Assembly (NCBI GenBank): GCA_965365445.1
Contig: CBDUBS010000202.1
Coordinates: forward strand, 1-6,662
Length of the DNA: 6,662 nucleotides
Source of the DNA: CBDUBS01 sp965365445
GTDB lineage: Bacteria > Bacteroidota > Rhodothermia > Rhodothermales > DASSAV01
Direction: 5' to 3'
Shown here: piece after piece, positions 5,482 through 6,662 of the stretch
How the letters are laid out: the number at the start of each line of letters is the position of its first letter
Position numbering within the stretch: position 1 is the first letter of the stretch
Position numbers and translations under genes: made by a program
Notes under the pieces: model-generated
What the model saw: the letters and a program-made list of their open reading frames with translations, nothing else
Database searches by the model: none
Told to the model about the DNA's origin: nothing

Positions 5482-6202
5482 GCCTGCCGTCCACGTACAT
5501 CCTTCGCTGGATTCGCTCAGCCGGGCCGCCGCGGCCCGGGCAACCCTCCTGCTGCGCACCGCCCCCGACGGCCCCATTACGCTCGCCCTTTCGGGCGGAA
5601 GCACCCCGCGGCCGTTCCACCGGGAGCTGGCTACGACTTACCGGGAGGATATTCCCTGGGAACGCCTCCATGTGTTCTGGGGAGACGAGCGGTTCGTTCC
5701 CTTCGACGCCTCGGGAAATAACGCCCGCATGGCCTTCGAGACGCTGCTGAACGACGTACCCATCCCCCCCGATCAGATACACCGCATCCCTACCGAGGAC
5801 GACGATCCGGAGCACGCCGCCGCCCGATACGAAGCCGAGTTGCATCGGTTTTTCGAAGGCCGGGAGGCCCGCTTCGACCTGATGGTTATGGGCGTAGGAG
5901 ACGACGGCCACACGGCCAGCCTTTTTCCGGACCATCCGGCGCTGCATGAAACCGAACGTTGGGTTCGGGCGGTGCGCGCCCCCACTTACATTACTCCCCC
6001 GGTGCGCATCACGATGACCCTCCCGCTCATCAACCAGAGCCGCTGCGTGCTATTCCTGGTATCCGGAGAGAAGAAAAAAAGCCCTATGGAAGCGATCCTC
6101 CGGGAAGGTTCGGCAGCGGGTTATCCCGCAGCCCGCGTGACGGCGACCGAATCGGTGGACTGGTTTCTGGATGAAGCGGCCTACCCCTGGCAGTCCTCAT
6201 GA
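5474..6202 (+). CDS. pgl: 6-phosphogluconolactonase
   Basis: 242 residues, normal for the DevB/Pgl type, which belongs to the glucosamine-6-phosphate isomerase/lactonase superfamily. It hydrolyses 6-phosphogluconolactone, the product of Zwf, to 6-phosphogluconate. Motifs: LSGGSTP (39-45) for phosphate binding, FWGDERFVP (68-76), GVGDDGHTASLFP (140-152) with the catalytic His region, and PPVRIT (175-180). The frame is open further left inside zwf, but ATG 5474 is chosen because the family homology begins directly after it and GGAGG (5463-5467) lies six bases before it. The start overlaps the zwf stop by 8 bases, typical of translational coupling, so both enzymes are likely made together. Its own stop overlaps the stop of the convergent histidine kinase gene by six bases. 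Confidence 0.96.
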   Translation: MPEPAVHVHPSLDSLSRAAAARATLLLRTAPDGPITLALSGGSTPRPFHRELATTYREDIPWERLHVFWGDERFVPFDASGNNARMAFETLLNDVPIPPDQIHRIPTEDDDPEHAAARYEAELHRFFEGREARFDLMVMGVGDDGHTASLFPDHPALHETERWVRAVRAPTYITPPVRITMTLPLINQSRCVLFLVSGEKKKSPMEAILREGSAAGYPAARVTATESVDWFLDEAAYPWQSS

Positions 6203-6662
6203 AAGGGCAGGCAGGCTGACCTCGAACGTACTCCCCCGCCCCGGCCCGTCGGAGCGTGCGGCTATGCGCCCTCCGTGCGCCTGCACGATGGCCGCCGCAA
6301 TGGATAGCCCGAGGCCGTGGCCGGTTTCGGCATGCACCTCGGGGGCGTCGGCCCTGAAGAACCGGTCGAACAGCCGGTCCGTTTCAGCCGGGTCGAATCC
6401 GATGCCGGTATCCGCTACCTGCAACGATGCCTCCGAACCGCCCCTCACGCGGACATCGATGGTTCCCCCCGGCGGGGTGTACTTTACCGCGTTGTCCAGC
6501 AGGTTGTCGATTACCTGTCCGATGCCCGTAGCGTTCGCGGCTACCGTTACTCCGGGCTCCACCTCTACGCGCAGGCGCAGTTCCTTGCCGGCGAGCCGCC
6601 CGGCCAGCGCATCGGTATGCCGCCTCACCTCTTCTCCAAGATCGACCCGCTCGGAGGTCGGC
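6197..6662 (-). CDS. Sensor histidine kinase, C-terminal part (gene continues beyond window)
   Basis: The frame is open from the right edge to a stop at 6199-6197 and gives 154 residues, the last part of a membrane sensor kinase of a two-component system. It starts within the linker after the dimerisation helices (SERVDLGEEVRRH), so the phosphorylated His and the sensor part lie outside. The HATPase_c domain is complete: N box with IDNLLDNAVKYTPPGG, G1 box DTGIGFDP, F box LFDRFFRAD, G2 box GHGLGLSIA, and the final GSTFEVSLPAL. All ATP-binding boxes look intact. A GTG at 6628-6626 is an internal codon, not the start. The partner regulator and signal are unknown. It converges on pgl and overlaps it by six bases. 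Confidence 0.93.
   Translation of the reverse strand, partial: PTSERVDLGEEVRRHTDALAGRLAGKELRLRVEVEPGVTVAANATGIGQVIDNLLDNAVKYTPPGGTIDVRVRGGSEASLQVADTGIGFDPAETDRLFDRFFRADAPEVHAETGHGLGLSIAAAIVQAHGGRIAARSDGPGRGSTFEVSLPALS

Overview
The window looks like a piece of chromosome from a GC-rich bacterium of the Bacteroidota/Rhodothermota type. This is inferred from three things: the wording of the YciO-like fragment at the left edge, the combination of curlin, CsgH and CsgE genes, and weak or absent Shine-Dalgarno sequences at several starts. No marker gene is present, so the taxonomic placement is soft.

Left edge (1-776): the 3' part of a YciO/Sua5-family gene enters from outside and stops early, just where the conserved C-terminal third should begin, so it is probably a broken gene. 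It is followed by about 560 bases with no convincing gene. That stretch contains a clear intrinsic terminator (453-478) and an extended interrupted inverted repeat (498-530).

Centre (777-3879): a rightward curli-type functional amyloid cluster. It holds a secreted curlin-repeat protein (777-1862), a CsgH-type chaperone that should restrain premature amyloid formation in the periplasm (2129-2479), an undescribed lipoprotein with a carboxypeptidase-regulatory-like beta-sandwich (2635-3282), and a CsgE-type secretion adaptor with a long N-terminal extension (3292-3879). The lipoprotein and csgE are 9 bases apart and are almost certainly co-transcribed. The outer-membrane pore gene csgG and its partner csgF are not in the window, so export would need a pore encoded elsewhere.

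Right part (4039-6202): zwf and pgl, the first two enzymes of the oxidative pentose phosphate pathway, overlap by 8 bases and form a translationally coupled pair that makes 6-phosphogluconate and reduced nicotinamide cofactor. Zwf lacks the Arg that normally contacts the 2'-phosphate of NADP, so its cofactor preference deserves a test.

Right edge (6197-6662, minus strand): the C-terminal ATPase domain of a sensor histidine kinase converges on pgl. The two stop codons overlap inside the palindrome TCATGA.

The most interesting element is the curli cluster, in particular the lipoprotein placed between csgH and csgE. It is a candidate new part of this amyloid system.
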